DNA of 64,000 nucleotides from Antilocapra americana (Eukaryota > Chordata > Mammalia > Artiodactyla > Antilocapridae), in NCBI GenBank assembly GCA_007570785.1, contig ML660211.1, forward strand, positions 4,657,177 to 4,721,176. The letters run 5' to 3'. Shown piece by piece: positions 22,039 through 32,159 of this stretch. Position 1 is the stretch's first letter, and each line of letters starts with the position of its first letter. Both the position numbers and the translations under genes were made by a program. The notes under the pieces were generated by a model. It did not search any database. It had not been told where the DNA came from and saw only the letters and a program-made list of their open reading frames with translations.

Positions 22039-22235
22039 TGTGCTGAGTGTCAGTCACTCAGTTGTGTCTGATTCTTCATGAACTTTAGCCCACCAGGCTC
22101 CTCTGCCCATGGAATTCTCCAGGCAAGAATACTGAAATGGGTAGTCATTCCCTTCTCCATGGAATCTTCCTGACCCAGGGATTGAACCCAGACCTCCTGC
22201 ATTGCAGGCAGATTCTTTACCATAGGAGCCATCAG
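22039..22235 (-). mobile_element. Bov-tA SINE
   Basis: Reverse-orientation Bov-A body (CCACCAGGCTCCTCTGCCCA; TCTCCAGGCAAGAATACTG) and tRNA-like head (GGGATTGAACCCAGACCTCC; TGCATTGCAGGCAGATTCTT). TSD TGAATGAG at 22031-22038 and 22236-22243. Confidence 0.92.
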
Positions 22236-22243
22236 TGAATGAG

Positions 22244-22902
22244 AGAGGGACATAAGCAATCAACTGGGCACCATTAGAGATAGATTAAAGGTAAGAAGAA
22301 ATACATGTCACTGGGTAATCTAGTCTGGGATGGATTTAGAAGTCTTAAAGAATGCAGAATTCAGCCAAGAGAACATAGATGAGACTTTCAGCGGAAAGAA
22401 TATTGTGAGGTAAGGAATAGAAATTAGAAACAAGATATGATGTTCAAGGGACCACAAGGAACTTCCTGTTAGTGGAATGCAAAGTACTGAAAAGTAAGTA
22501 GCCAAACCAGATGGTGTTACTCTGATACTGGGAACTAGAAATTAATATATTTCAGGAACAGAGATGAAAAACCACCAATAGATAGTTAGCAATCTAACTC
22601 CAACAATGCATAAAATTGTTCATGAACCATCTATCAAGGCTTATTTGTGAAATACAAAATTGAATATTTAAAAAGCAATCAATTCAAATCACTGTATGGA
22701 CAGAATGAATGAGAAACTGTATGAACATATGGTAAATGTAGCAAGACATTTGAACAAATTCAATTATCAATCGTGATATGATTTCCTAGTATTCTAGAAA
22801 TAGAATTAAATAAAAATTGTCTTCAACTTGAACTCTATCATTATGAAAAGTCTATATATGACTTCAAATAATAGTTCTTCTCAGACCGACAACAAGCCAA
22901 GG
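22244..22902. other. Unassigned AT-rich DNA
   Basis: No recognisable element. Open frame 22320-22505 (-) is unsupported. Confidence 0.5.
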
Positions 22903-23935
22903 ACAGTTGAACTCCTTGCAGTCCAAGAGACTCTCAAGAGTCTTCTCCAACACCACAGTTCAAAAGCATCAGTTCCTTCGTGCTCAGCTTTCTTTATGGT
23001 CTGACTCTCACATCCACACATTACTACTGGAAAAACTATAGCTTTGACTATACCTTTGTCAGCAATGTATTTAGTTTTATTTAAATGAGTTGAACTATAA
23101 AGAAAGGTGAGCACCAAAGAATTGATGCTTTTAAACTGTGGTGTTGGAGAAGACTCTTGAGAGTCCCTTGGACTGCAAGGAGATCCAACCAGTGAATCCT
23201 AAAGGAAATCAATCCTGAATATTCATTGGAAGGACTGATGCTGAAGCTGAAACTCCAATAATTTGGCCCATCTCATGAGAAGAGTTGACTCATTGGAAAA
23301 GACCCTAATGCTGGGAAGGATTGAGGGCAGGAAGAGAAGGGGAAGACAGAGGAAGAAATGGTTGGATGACATCACCAACTTGATGGACATGGGTTTGGGT
23401 AGACTCCAGGAGTTGGTGATGGACAGGGAGGCCTGGCATGCTGCAATTTATTGGGTCACAAAGAGTCAGACACGACTGAGCGATTGAACTGATCTGAACT
23501 GACAGTCAAAGGCTTTGACGTATTCAACAAAGCAGAAGTAGATGTTTTTCTGGAATTTTTTTGCATTTTTAAAAGGGATCCAATGGATTGGATCAAATTC
23601 ACAATTTCATCTCTGGTTCCTCTGCCTTTCCCAAATCCAGCTTGAAAATCTGGAAGTTCATGGTTCATGTACTGCTGAAGCCTGGCTTGGAGAATTTTGA
23701 GCATTACTTTGCTAGTGTGTGAGATGAGTGCAATTGTGCAGTAGTTTGAACATTCTTTGCCATTGCCTTTCTTTGGGATTGGAATGAAAGCTGACCTTTT
23801 TCTGTCCTGTGGCCACTGCTGAGTTTTCCAGATTTGCTGGCATATTGAGTGCAGCATTTTCACAGCATCATCTTTTAGGATTTGAAATAGCTCAGCTGGA
23901 ATTCCATCACCTCCACTAGCTTTGCTCCACAAAGG
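22903..23935 (-). mobile_element. BovB LINE, split and internally deleted
   Basis: Minus-strand BovB in two blocks. Block 22903-23078 is the C-terminal ORF2 part. Block 23503-23935 is the N-terminal half of the RT domain (SGGDGIPAELFQILKDDAVK; SAFIPIPKKGNGKECSNY; LISHTSKVMLKILQARLQQY; FQAGFGKGRGTRDEIVNLIQ). The RT middle, including the YADD box, is missing. A plus-strand BovB end sits between the blocks. Confidence 0.88.
23079..23502 (+). mobile_element. BovB LINE 3' fragment between the two minus blocks
   Basis: Plus-strand BovB from the YGCESW-downstream region to the GAACTGATCTGAACTGA terminus. 23263-23487 stays open (HLMRRVDSLEKTLMLGRIEG; DREAWHAAIYWVTKSQTRLS). With the left minus block it forms a close inverted repeat. 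Confidence 0.9.
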
Positions 23936-23989
23936 GTCAGAAAAGTACAAAAAAAGGGAGGAAAGGAGAAATCTATTCCTCTTTCTGTG

Positions 23990-24250
23990 TGTCATTGTTT
24001 GACTAGAGACGTTTCATCTCATCTTCTCTGGCCTTCGGACCGGAATTTACATCATTGACTTCTCTGGTTTTCAGGTCCTTGAACTCAGGTGGACATATAC
24101 TACATGTGTTTCTGGGTCTCCAGCTTACAGAGGGGCAGCATGTCTGATATCTAAGCCTCTGTAATTGAATGAGCCAATTTCTTGTAATAAATTTCTCTCT
24201 CTCTCTCTCCATATATAATATTGATTCTGTTCCTCTGGAGAAATCTGACT
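23990..24250 (+). repeat. Probable LTR-type old repeat 3' end
   Basis: GGTTTTCAGGTCCTTGAACT, 'gtctccagcttacagagggg', 'tgaatgagccaatttcttgt', AATAAATTTCTCTCTCTCTC and 'ctggagaaatctgactagta' resemble a widespread mammalian repeat with a polyadenylation signal near its end. I recall the consensus but not its name with certainty (MaLR-like LTR suspected). Confidence 0.4.
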
Positions 24251-25600
24251 AGTATGGAAAGTGTTCCTTCCTTTTCTATTTTTGAAAGAGTTGTGAAAAA
24301 TAGGGACAAATCCTTGAAATATTGAAAATTCTCCAGTGAAGCCATCTGGCCCTGTAGTGGTGTTTTATTTGGGGGAGTTTTTGAATTACTAATTCTATCT
24401 CTATACTTAATATCAGTCTATTCATTTTTTTTTCTTTTTTATACATCAGAGTTGCTAATTTGTACCTTTCCAGCAATGTTTCATTTCATTGAGATTATTT
24501 AATATATGTTAGCATACAGCTGCTCATGGTATTCCCTTATAGATATTTTTGTCTCTGTAAATTCAATTGTGTAATCTCCTTTTCCATTTATGATTTTAAT
24601 ACTTTGTTCTTTTCTCTTGGTCAATATATCTTAAAGTTTTTCAATGTTGTAAGTATTTTTTAAAGAACCAAATAGAGCATTATTGATTTTCTCTGTTTAC
24701 TTATCTTATTTTTTAAAATTTTCTCTCTACTCATTATTGATATTCTCTTAAATGCTTGATTCAATCCAGATTGTTCTTTTTATTGTTCTATTTTTCAAGA
24801 TGTAAATTTATATTACTGATTTCAAATCTTTTTTTTTCTTTTTTAAAATAGGCATTTATAGTCATTTATTACTTAAAAGCTTCTTTAACTGCAGTCATCT
24901 CAGAATATCATCTAGCTTCCCTTGTTTCTTCTTTATGTGTTATTTAGGAATAGGTTAATTTTTACATATTTGTGAATATCTTACATTTTATGCTGTAATT
25001 TAAAAAATTAATTATAGTAGATTGGATAACATTCTTTGTATGATTTTGCTGGGCTTTCCTGGTGTCTCAAAAGGTAAAGAATCTGCCTGCAGTGCAGGAG
25101 AACTGCATTCGATCTGTGGGTCAGGAAGAGCCCATGGAAAAGGGAATGACTATCTACTCCAGTATTCTTGCCTGGAGAATATCATGGACAGAAGAGCCTG
25201 GTGGGCTACAGTCCATGGGGTTGCAAAGAGTTGGACAAGACTGAGTGATTAATATACACATATACATGTATTTGTATTAGGCCACCAGACAATTTGGTGG
25301 TCTTTACAATTATGTAACTAAAAAAAAAAATTCAACTTTGAATGTACGTCTTAGGTAGAGACAAAATTGTCATGTTATCCTGATAGACTGAGCAGTTTTT
25401 CATTAAAAAAACAAACACAAAAACAAAACAAATTTCTCTTTTTCCCTCCACTAACAGTTTTGTCTTATGGAATGTTTTGTCTGATATTGCTGTAGCCATC
25501 CATATCTGTTGGTTATTTCTTTTGTGGTAAACCATTGATATTTCAGATTTTCTTTCCTTCCCATTCTACTTCCAATATTGTGTAAATGGAGAAGTTTACC
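24250..25600 (-). mobile_element. Old L1 ORF2 region, antisense, with a Bov-tA inserted
   Basis: 'ctccagtgaagccatctggc', 'aatatatgttagcatacagc', 'tctcttggtcaatatatctt', 'tgttatttaggaataggtta' and 'cttttacatatttgtgaata'-type blocks follow the order of antisense L1 ORF2. It is riddled with indels. Right of the SINE (25260-25600) the match is weaker. Confidence 0.7.
25050..25245 (+). mobile_element. Bov-tA SINE
   Basis: Head GGGCTTTCCTGGTGTCTCAA, GAATCTGCCTGCAGTGCAGG; body 'ctccagtattcttgcctgga', 'cctggtgggctacagtccat', GTTGGACAAGACTGAGTGAT. Inserted in the old L1. Confidence 0.92.
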
Positions 25601-25967
25601 GTGACCTTGTGGTAGCAGGGAAGGCAATCTTAGACTTATGTACTATTATGTGAATCCATTTGAGTCTTAATGACAATAATGCCCCTTGTCTGGCATTATA
25701 TATGTTTTGTGGGCTTCTGTTGTGCATCTACAGAACTCAAGATACTTTCACTTTCAATTAGCTCTTGAGATGGTCTCCTCTTTGCTGATGGACTCCCATC
25801 TCAAGTCTCATTGTTATTTCCCCTTGAGCTCTGCCTGTGACACTGTTATTCAATTCTTTACCTGATAACTCAGTCCATTAGTAGTTTTCGACAAGTGTGC
25901 TTTTCTCCATTACAGTGAACCATCACATGTTCACTAACTGCCTTCTAGGCTACCCAATCCAGTATTC
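25600..25967. other. Unassigned DNA
   Basis: No gene recognised. Possibly further decayed L1 antisense sequence, but no block is diagnostic. Confidence 0.4.
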
Positions 25968-26155
25968 TTGGGTTTCCCTTGTGGCTCAGCCCATAAAGAA
26001 TCTGCCTGTAATGCAGAAGACCTGGGTTCAATTCCTGGGTTGGGAAGATCCCCTGGAGAAGCGAAAGGCTACCCACTCCAGTATTCTGGCCTGGAGAATT
26101 CCAGTACTACAGTCCATGGGGTCCCAAAGAGTTGGACATGACAGAGCAACGTTCA
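25968..26155 (+). mobile_element. Bov-tA SINE
   Basis: Head TTGGGTTTCCCTTGTGGCTC, 'gaagacctgggttcaattcc'; body 'ctactccagtattctggcct'-like text and 'agttggacatgacagagcaa'. About 20 bp of the Bov-A monomer is deleted after GAGAATTCC. Confidence 0.9.
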
Positions 26156-26289
26156 CTTTCATAGCTTTGTAACCTGTCACTTCAACTAAAACACTGACAC
26201 TGTGGTATACTTTGTGTCTTGGAAACCATGCCCAAACACCAATTTTATTTTGATATTCTGCAATGTTAGGGGAAAAGAAGGTTATATAT

Positions 26290-26408
26290 AAAGAAAATGA
26301 GAAGGAAGGAAGAAGGAAAGAAGGAAATAAGAAAGGGGAGAAAGGAAACAATTGGGAGTGGGAGTTATGGAGGGACAGAAGGAGAAGGGGAAGGAGGAGA
26401 AAGAAAAA
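26290..26408. repeat. Purine-rich (GGAA/GAAA) low-complexity tract
   Basis: About 120 bp of almost pure purines on +, built from GAAGGAAGG- and GGAGAA-like units. The open frame through it (26263-26445) is an artefact of composition. Confidence 0.85.
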
Positions 26409-26719
26409 TCAATTTGCCCTCAGTTTCTTCAGGTTCCCTCCTTAGGTACTTGGCTCAGAATTCGGAAGTCTTGAATAACCACAGGTTCTCACTGCCTGTT
26501 TTATCTACTTTGATCATTTTCTTATTTCAAAGTTTGAGCTTTTTCCTCTTTTTTAGCTGTTCAAAAGCTTCAATATGTCATATTCTCCTTCATCTCAGTC
26601 ATTATCTAGCATCCATGGCTTAAGATTCTATAGAAATAGTTTTTGGAGCTAGTAATGAAGGGATGTTACTAATAAAACACATGGGGTTTCAGACATTATT
26701 GACATTTTATTTTTTTTGT

Positions 26720-26834
26720 CAGTCCCTTCATTTTACTGATAACAGTGAAACTGAGTCTCCAGGAGGCTAAATCATGAAAACACAGCTAGCAAAAGAGAGA
26801 GTCAGAATGTAACATAAGCCCCTACAAATATTTT
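26720..26834 (+). repeat. MIR fragment
   Basis: CCTTCATTTTACTGATAACA, GTGAAACTGAGTCTCCAGGA, AACACAGCTAGCAAAAGAGA and GAGTCAGAATG follow the MIR core order ('cccattttacagatgaggaa ... cacacagctag ... agagccagga'). It is cut by the assembly gap. Confidence 0.75.
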
Positions 26835-27234
26835 NNNNNNNNNNNNNNNNNNNNNNNNNNNNNNNNNNNNNNNNNNNNNNNNNNNNNNNNNNNNNNNNNN
26901 NNNNNNNNNNNNNNNNNNNNNNNNNNNNNNNNNNNNNNNNNNNNNNNNNNNNNNNNNNNNNNNNNNNNNNNNNNNNNNNNNNNNNNNNNNNNNNNNNNNN
27001 NNNNNNNNNNNNNNNNNNNNNNNNNNNNNNNNNNNNNNNNNNNNNNNNNNNNNNNNNNNNNNNNNNNNNNNNNNNNNNNNNNNNNNNNNNNNNNNNNNNN
27101 NNNNNNNNNNNNNNNNNNNNNNNNNNNNNNNNNNNNNNNNNNNNNNNNNNNNNNNNNNNNNNNNNNNNNNNNNNNNNNNNNNNNNNNNNNNNNNNNNNNN
27201 NNNNNNNNNNNNNNNNNNNNNNNNNNNNNNNNNN
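26835..27234. other. Assembly gap (400 N)
   Basis: Unknown bases. The sequence to the right is the interior of a minus-strand L1 whose missing 3' part should be about 380 bp by comparison with the copy at 10962-11341, so most of the gap is probably L1 3' UTR. Confidence 0.98.
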
Positions 27235-27366
27235 TTTTGCTTCTGGCTTACTTCACTCTGGATAATGGGCTCCAGTTTCGTCCATCTGAGTAGAATTGCT
27301 TCAAATGAATTTTTTTTTAATGCTGAGTAATATTCCATTGTGTATATATACCACAGCTTTCTTATC
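27235..27366 (-). mobile_element. L1 LINE, 5'-truncated; 3' part lost in the gap
   Basis: The minus strand gives the L1 ORF2p C-terminal end (MEYYSALKKNSFEAILLRWT; KLEPIIQSEVSQKQ) running into the gap. The right edge is followed by CATTATTGACATTTT/AATAAA, and the same 16 bp (with one more base) occurs at 26694-26709, left of a T-run. Confidence 0.85.
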
Positions 27367-27372
27367 CATTAT

Positions 27373-27810
27373 TGACATTTTAATAAATTAGGTCACAAAT
27401 TATCACAGCAGATTTTTACTGTACTTTTAAAATAATTCATTTTTCATTAACTCTTGTTCAAAATGTCACTGACACACTGAAGTATTTAAGAAGACAGATA
27501 AGCCTTATAAATTTATGCACAAAATAACTAGATATTCATAAAATTAATAAACAAAGGATTATATATTTGAAGTAACTTTTATATTTAATTTTAATGTCCA
27601 GGCAAATTGACAGTTATTGAGATGATGTTTATTCAAAATTTTAATCATTACATATATGGCCTCTATCTTCTTTGTTTTCATTTATTTTTCTATTGTTCAA
27701 TCTATTGTGAAGCACACTGTTAATTTAATTTTATGTAAATAAAAATAATTTTTAATTTGGTGAAAATATTATACACAGTGTTATATGGTTATATATGATT
27801 ACCAAATTCG
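27373..27810. other. Unassigned very AT-rich DNA
   Basis: No recognised feature between the L1 and the large BovB copy. Confidence 0.5.
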
Positions 27811-27814
27811 TTAT

Positions 27815-29798
27815 GATTATAGAGTGGAAGTGAGAAATAGATTTAAGGGACTAGATCTTATATAGAGAGTCCCAGATGAACTATGGACAGAGGTATGTGA
27901 CATTGTACAGGAGACAGGAATTAAGACCATCCTCAGGGAAAAGAAATGCAAAAAAGCAAAATGGCTGTCTGAGGAGGCCTTAAAAATAGCTGTGAAAAGA
28001 AGGGAAGCAAAAAGAAAAGGAGAAAAGGAAGGATATTTGCATTTGAATGCAGAGCTCCAAAGAATAGCAAGGAGAGATAAGAAAGCCTTCCTCAGTGATC
28101 AATGCAAAGAAATAGAGGAAAACAACAGAATGGGAAAGACTATAGATTCCTTCAAGAAAATTAGAGATACCAAAGAAACATTTCATGCAAAGATGGGCTC
28201 GATAGATGGTATGGACCTAACAGAAGCAGAAGATATTAAGAAGAGGTGGCAAGAATACACAGAAGAAATGTACAAAAAAGATCTTCGTAACTCAGATAAT
28301 CACAATGGTGTGATCACTCACCTAGAGCCAGACATCCTAGAATGTGAATTCAAGTGGGCTTTAGGAAGCATCACTATGAACAAAGCTAGTGGAGATGATG
28401 GAATTCCAGTTGAGCTATTTCAAATCCTGAAAGATGATGCTGTGAAAGTGCTGCACTCAATACGTCAGCAAATTTGGAAAACTCAGCAATGGCCACAGGA
28501 CTGGATACAGTCAGTTTCTTTCCAATCCCAAAGAAAGGCAATGCCAAAGAATGCTCAAACTACCACAGAATTACACTCATCTCACACACTAGCAAAGTAA
28601 TGCTCAAAATTCTCCAAGCCAGGCTTCAGCAGTACATGAACCATAAACTTCCAAATGTTCAAGCTGGTTTTAGAAAAGCAGAGGAACCAGAGTTCAAATT
28701 GCCAACATCCGCTGGATCATCCAAAAAGCAAGAGAGTTCCAGAAAAACATCTACTTCTGCTTTATTGACTATGTCAAAGCCTTTGACTGTGTGAATCACA
28801 ATAAACTGTGGAAAATTCTGAAAGAGATGGGAATACCATACCATCTGACATTCCTCTTGAGAAACCTGTATGCAGGTCAGGAAACAACAGTTAGAACTGG
28901 ACATGGAACAACAGACTGGTTCCAAATAGGAAAAGGAGTTTGTCAAGGCTGTATATTGTCACTGTGCTTGTTTAACTTATATGCAGAGTACATCATGAGA
29001 AACGCTGGGCTGGAAGAAGCACAAGCCAGAATCAACATTGCCAGGAGAAATCTCAATAACCTCGGATATGCAGATGACACCACTCTTATGACAGAAAGTG
29101 AAGAGGAACTAAAAAGCCTCCTGATGAAAGTGAAAGGGGAGAGTGAAAAAGTTGGCTTAAAGCTCAACATTCAGAAAACTAAGATCATGACATCTGGTCC
29201 CATCACTTCATGGGAAATAGATAGGGAAACAGTGGCTGACTTTATTTTGGGGGGGCTCTAAAATCAGTGTAGATGGTGATTGCAGCCATGAAATTAAAAG
29301 ACACTTACTCCTTCCAAGAAAAATTATGACCAACCTAGATACCATATTGAAAAGCAGAGACATTACTTTGCCAACAAAGGTCCATCTAGTCAAGGCTATG
29401 TTTCTTCCAGTGGTCATGTATGGATGTGAAAGTTGGATGGTGAAGAAAGCTAAGCACTGAAGAATTGATGCTTTTGAACTACAGTGTTGGAGAAGACTCT
29501 TGAGAGTACCTTGGACTGCAAGGAGATCCAACGAGTCCATCCTAAAAGAGATCAGTCCTGGGTGTTCATTGGAAGGCCTGATTTCGAAGCTAAAACTCCA
29601 ATACTTTGATCACCTCATACAAAGAGTTGTCTCATTGGAAAAGACCCTAATGCTGGGTAGGATTGGGGGCATGAGGAGAAGGAGATGACAGTGGGTTTGG
29701 GTAGACTCCGGGAGTTAATGATGGACAGGGAGGCCTGGCATGCTGTGATTCATGGAGTCACAAAGCGTTGGACACAACTGAGTGACTGAACTGAACTG
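27815..29798 (+). mobile_element. BovB LINE, about 2 kb, RT domain present but broken
   Basis: The longest BovB here. It begins at the end of the endonuclease part (RNRFKGLD..RVPDELWTE) and covers the linker, the whole RT and the 3' terminus (GACTGAACTGAACTGAA). Frame pieces: 27992-28600 (DKKAFLSDQCKEIEENNRMG; NKASGDDGIPVELFQILKDD), 28474-28794 (FPIPKKGNAKECSNY), 28791-29261 (WFQIGKGVCQGCILS; GYADDTTLM). The catalytic YADD box is intact at 29067-29078. Frameshifts near 28510-28600, 28790 and 29257 and an internal stop after YGCESW inactivate it. 5'-truncated, so it lacks the complete endonuclease. Confidence 0.93.
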
Positions 29799-30059
29799 AA
29801 TATCAAATCTATATATATAGATAATATTTATATATGATATGGTTTTTCAGTTCATATAAAAATTCCAGCTCTTTTTTTATTATAAACTACATTATTCTTA
29901 ATTACTAATGATTTTGTTCACAATATGGGAAGGATTTGACATTTTCATTTTTTCACAAAATTTTTTACTTAAAAAGTAGATTATAATTATTTGAAGACAA
30001 TCTACTCAGAATCTGTACCAAAAAAAATGACTTTTATTTTGCAGTTTAATTATTTGAAT

Positions 30060-30478
30060 CAATTCTACTCAGATGGACCAAACTGGAGCCCATTATCCAG
30101 AGTGAAGTAAGCCAGAAGCAAAAACAACAATACAGTATATTAACGCATATATATGGAATTTAGAAAGACGGTAACGAGAACCCAACATGCGAGACAGCAA
30201 AAGGAATGCAGATGTATAGAACAGACTCGTGGACTCTGTGGATGAGGGTAAGGGTGGGATGATATGGAAGAAGGGCATTGAAACATGTTAATTATCATAT
30301 GTCTAATCAATCGCCAGCCCAAGACTGATGCTCGGGGCTGGTGCATCGAGATTTCCCGGGGGGGGGGGGGGGGCAGGGGGGAGGGGGGGGGGGGGGGTTT
30401 CTGGAGGGGGAGCATATGTAAACCCATGGTGATTTCATGACATTGTATGGCAAAAACAATAAAAAAATAAATAATTTT
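30060..30478 (+). mobile_element. L1 LINE 3' end with an expanded G tract
   Basis: Starts in the ORF2 C-terminal codons ('ctactcagatggaccaaact', GAGTGAAGTAAGCCAGAAGC), continues through the 3' UTR (ATATATGGAATTTAGAAAGA; TCTAATCAATCGCCAGCCCA) to 'atgtaaacccatggtgattt' and an AATAAAAAAATAAA tail. Between lies a 40 bp G-rich run. Confidence 0.9.
30357..30397 (+). repeat. G-rich tract (G16, G6, G15)
   Basis: Runs of 16, 6 and 15 guanines separated by CA and A, inside an L1 3' UTR whose consensus has a shorter G/A-rich segment. The paralogue at 3951-3975 is GGGGGG-AGGGAGGA-like and much less pure. Confidence 0.9.
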
Positions 30479-30884
30479 TTTAAAATAATTGCAACTTGCT
30501 TCTAATAAAATTTTCAACAGTAGTACAGTAATAAGAATGGAAAATTTGAGTTCAAAATTTTAAGCCATGATGGCAATCTGTAATATACTCCCACATTTAA
30601 CCAAGTAACATTTAGTTTTAAATTTTTACTGTATTTTCTACTTGTGATTTAGTAGGAGTGAAGTATTATACACCAAGAGGTTGAGGTCTATACAGGTAAG
30701 TACTATACCTTTATTAATGCTACTTGAAAGGAAATGTAAGCAATGTATTATTGGAAAATATATATAATATAAAAATGTCTATAACTTGAGTAAGACCTTT
30801 CTTTTTAAAGCTTAGAACTTAATAAAAATCAAAATCTTTATATATTTAAAAAACTCACAATCCACCAGGAAATATATATTAATT
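30479..30884. other. Unassigned AT-rich DNA
   Basis: No feature recognised. Confidence 0.5.
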
Positions 30885-31098
30885 TGTTGTTCTTCAGTTG
30901 CTAAATTGTGTCCAAATCTTTTGCAACCACGTGGACTATAGCCTGCCAGGTTCCTCTATCCATGGGTTTCCCTAGGCAAGTATACTGTTATGAGTTGCCT
31001 TATCCTTCTCAAGGGGATCTTCCCCACTCAGGGCTTGAACTCATGTTGCCTGCATTGGCAGGCAGTTTCTTTACCACTTAGCCACCAGGGAAGCCCAC
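30885..31098 (-). mobile_element. Bov-tA SINE, diverged
   Basis: Reverse orientation: TTGTTGTTCTTCAGTTGCTA, 'gactatagcctgccaggttc', CCTGCATTGGCAGGCAGTTT, 'agccaccagggaagccc' head end. Confidence 0.9.
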
Positions 31099-31393
31099 AT
31101 ATTTCATTAGACAAATGATAACAAAATCTTCACATTCTCAGGGAAGATGTGAAGACACACAATTGATATATCCAAAATGTCTAATTCTAAAGAAAACAAA
31201 TAAGCTTAAAAATCTCTTTGAAAAATAGACTGGTGAGAAATTTAAACTGAATTCCATCTCAGATCTTTTATATAAGAATATATAATAAAATGGAAGGAAA
31301 TTTAGGAAAATATTAAGATGTGAAGAAGGAATTACAAGAAGACTGAGAACTATTACTACATCATGTCTATTAAAATTATAAATTAAAATTGAA
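31099..31393. other. Unassigned AT-rich DNA
   Basis: No feature recognised. Confidence 0.5.
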
Positions 31394-31400
31394 ACTACTT

Positions 31401-32152
31401 AGATTCAGTTCAGTTCAGTTCAGTTACTCAGTTGTGTCCAACTCTTTGTGACCCCATGGTCTGGGACATGCCAGGCTTCCCTGTCCATCACCAATTCCAG
31501 GAGTTTACTCAAATTCATGCCCATTGAGTCAGTGATGCCATCCAACCATATCATCCTCTGTAATCCCCTTCTTCTCCCGCCTTCAATCTTTCCCAGCATC
31601 AGGGTCTTTTTTAGTGAGTCTGTTCATCACATCAGGTGACCAAAGTATTGGAGTTTCAGCTTCAACATCAGTCCTTCCAATGAATATTCAGGACTGATTT
31701 CTTTTAGGATGAACACGTTGGATCTCCTTGCAGTCCAAGGGACTCTCAAAGGTCTTCTCCAACACCACAGTTCAAAAGTATCAATTCTTCAGTGCTCAGC
31801 TTTCTTTATAGTCCAACTCACATCCATACATGACCACTGGAAAAACCATAGCCTTGACTAGACAGACTTTTGTTGACAAAGTAACGTTTTCTGCTTTTTA
31901 ACACGCTGTCTATGTTGGTCATAACTTTTCTTCCAAGAAGCAAGTGTCTTTTAACTTCATGACTGCAGTCACTATTTGCAGTGATTTTGGAGCCCCTCAA
32001 AATAAAGTCTGTCACTGTTTCCACTGTTCCCCCTTCTACTTGTCATGAAGTGATGGGACTGGATGCCATGATCTTAGTTTTCTGAATGTTGAGCATTAAG
32101 TCAGATTTTTCACTCTCCTCTTTCACGTTCATCAAGAGGCTCTTTAGTTCTT
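31401..32152 (-). mobile_element. BovB LINE 3' region
   Basis: About 750 bp from the (TTCAG)n terminus ('ttcagttcagttcagttcag') through the ORF2 C-terminal region to 'atcaagaggctctttagtt'. TSD ACTACTT at 31394-31400 and 32153-32159. The frame is broken repeatedly; 32024-31818 keeps KVMTNIDSVLKSRK. Confidence 0.92.
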
Positions 32153-32159
32153 ACTACTT

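Noticed and set aside
25050..25120. tRNA-gene-like segment
   Set aside because: It is the tRNA-Glu-derived head of a Bov-tA SINE, not a functional tRNA gene. The same applies to other Bov-tA and CHR heads.
26802..27338. 178-codon minus-strand open frame
   Set aside because: It consists mostly of unknown residues from the assembly gap; only the L1 ORF2 C-terminal end is real.
28659..29170. Minus-strand open frames opposite the 28-29 kb BovB
   Set aside because: Shadows of the plus-strand reverse-transcriptase frame; no independent support.
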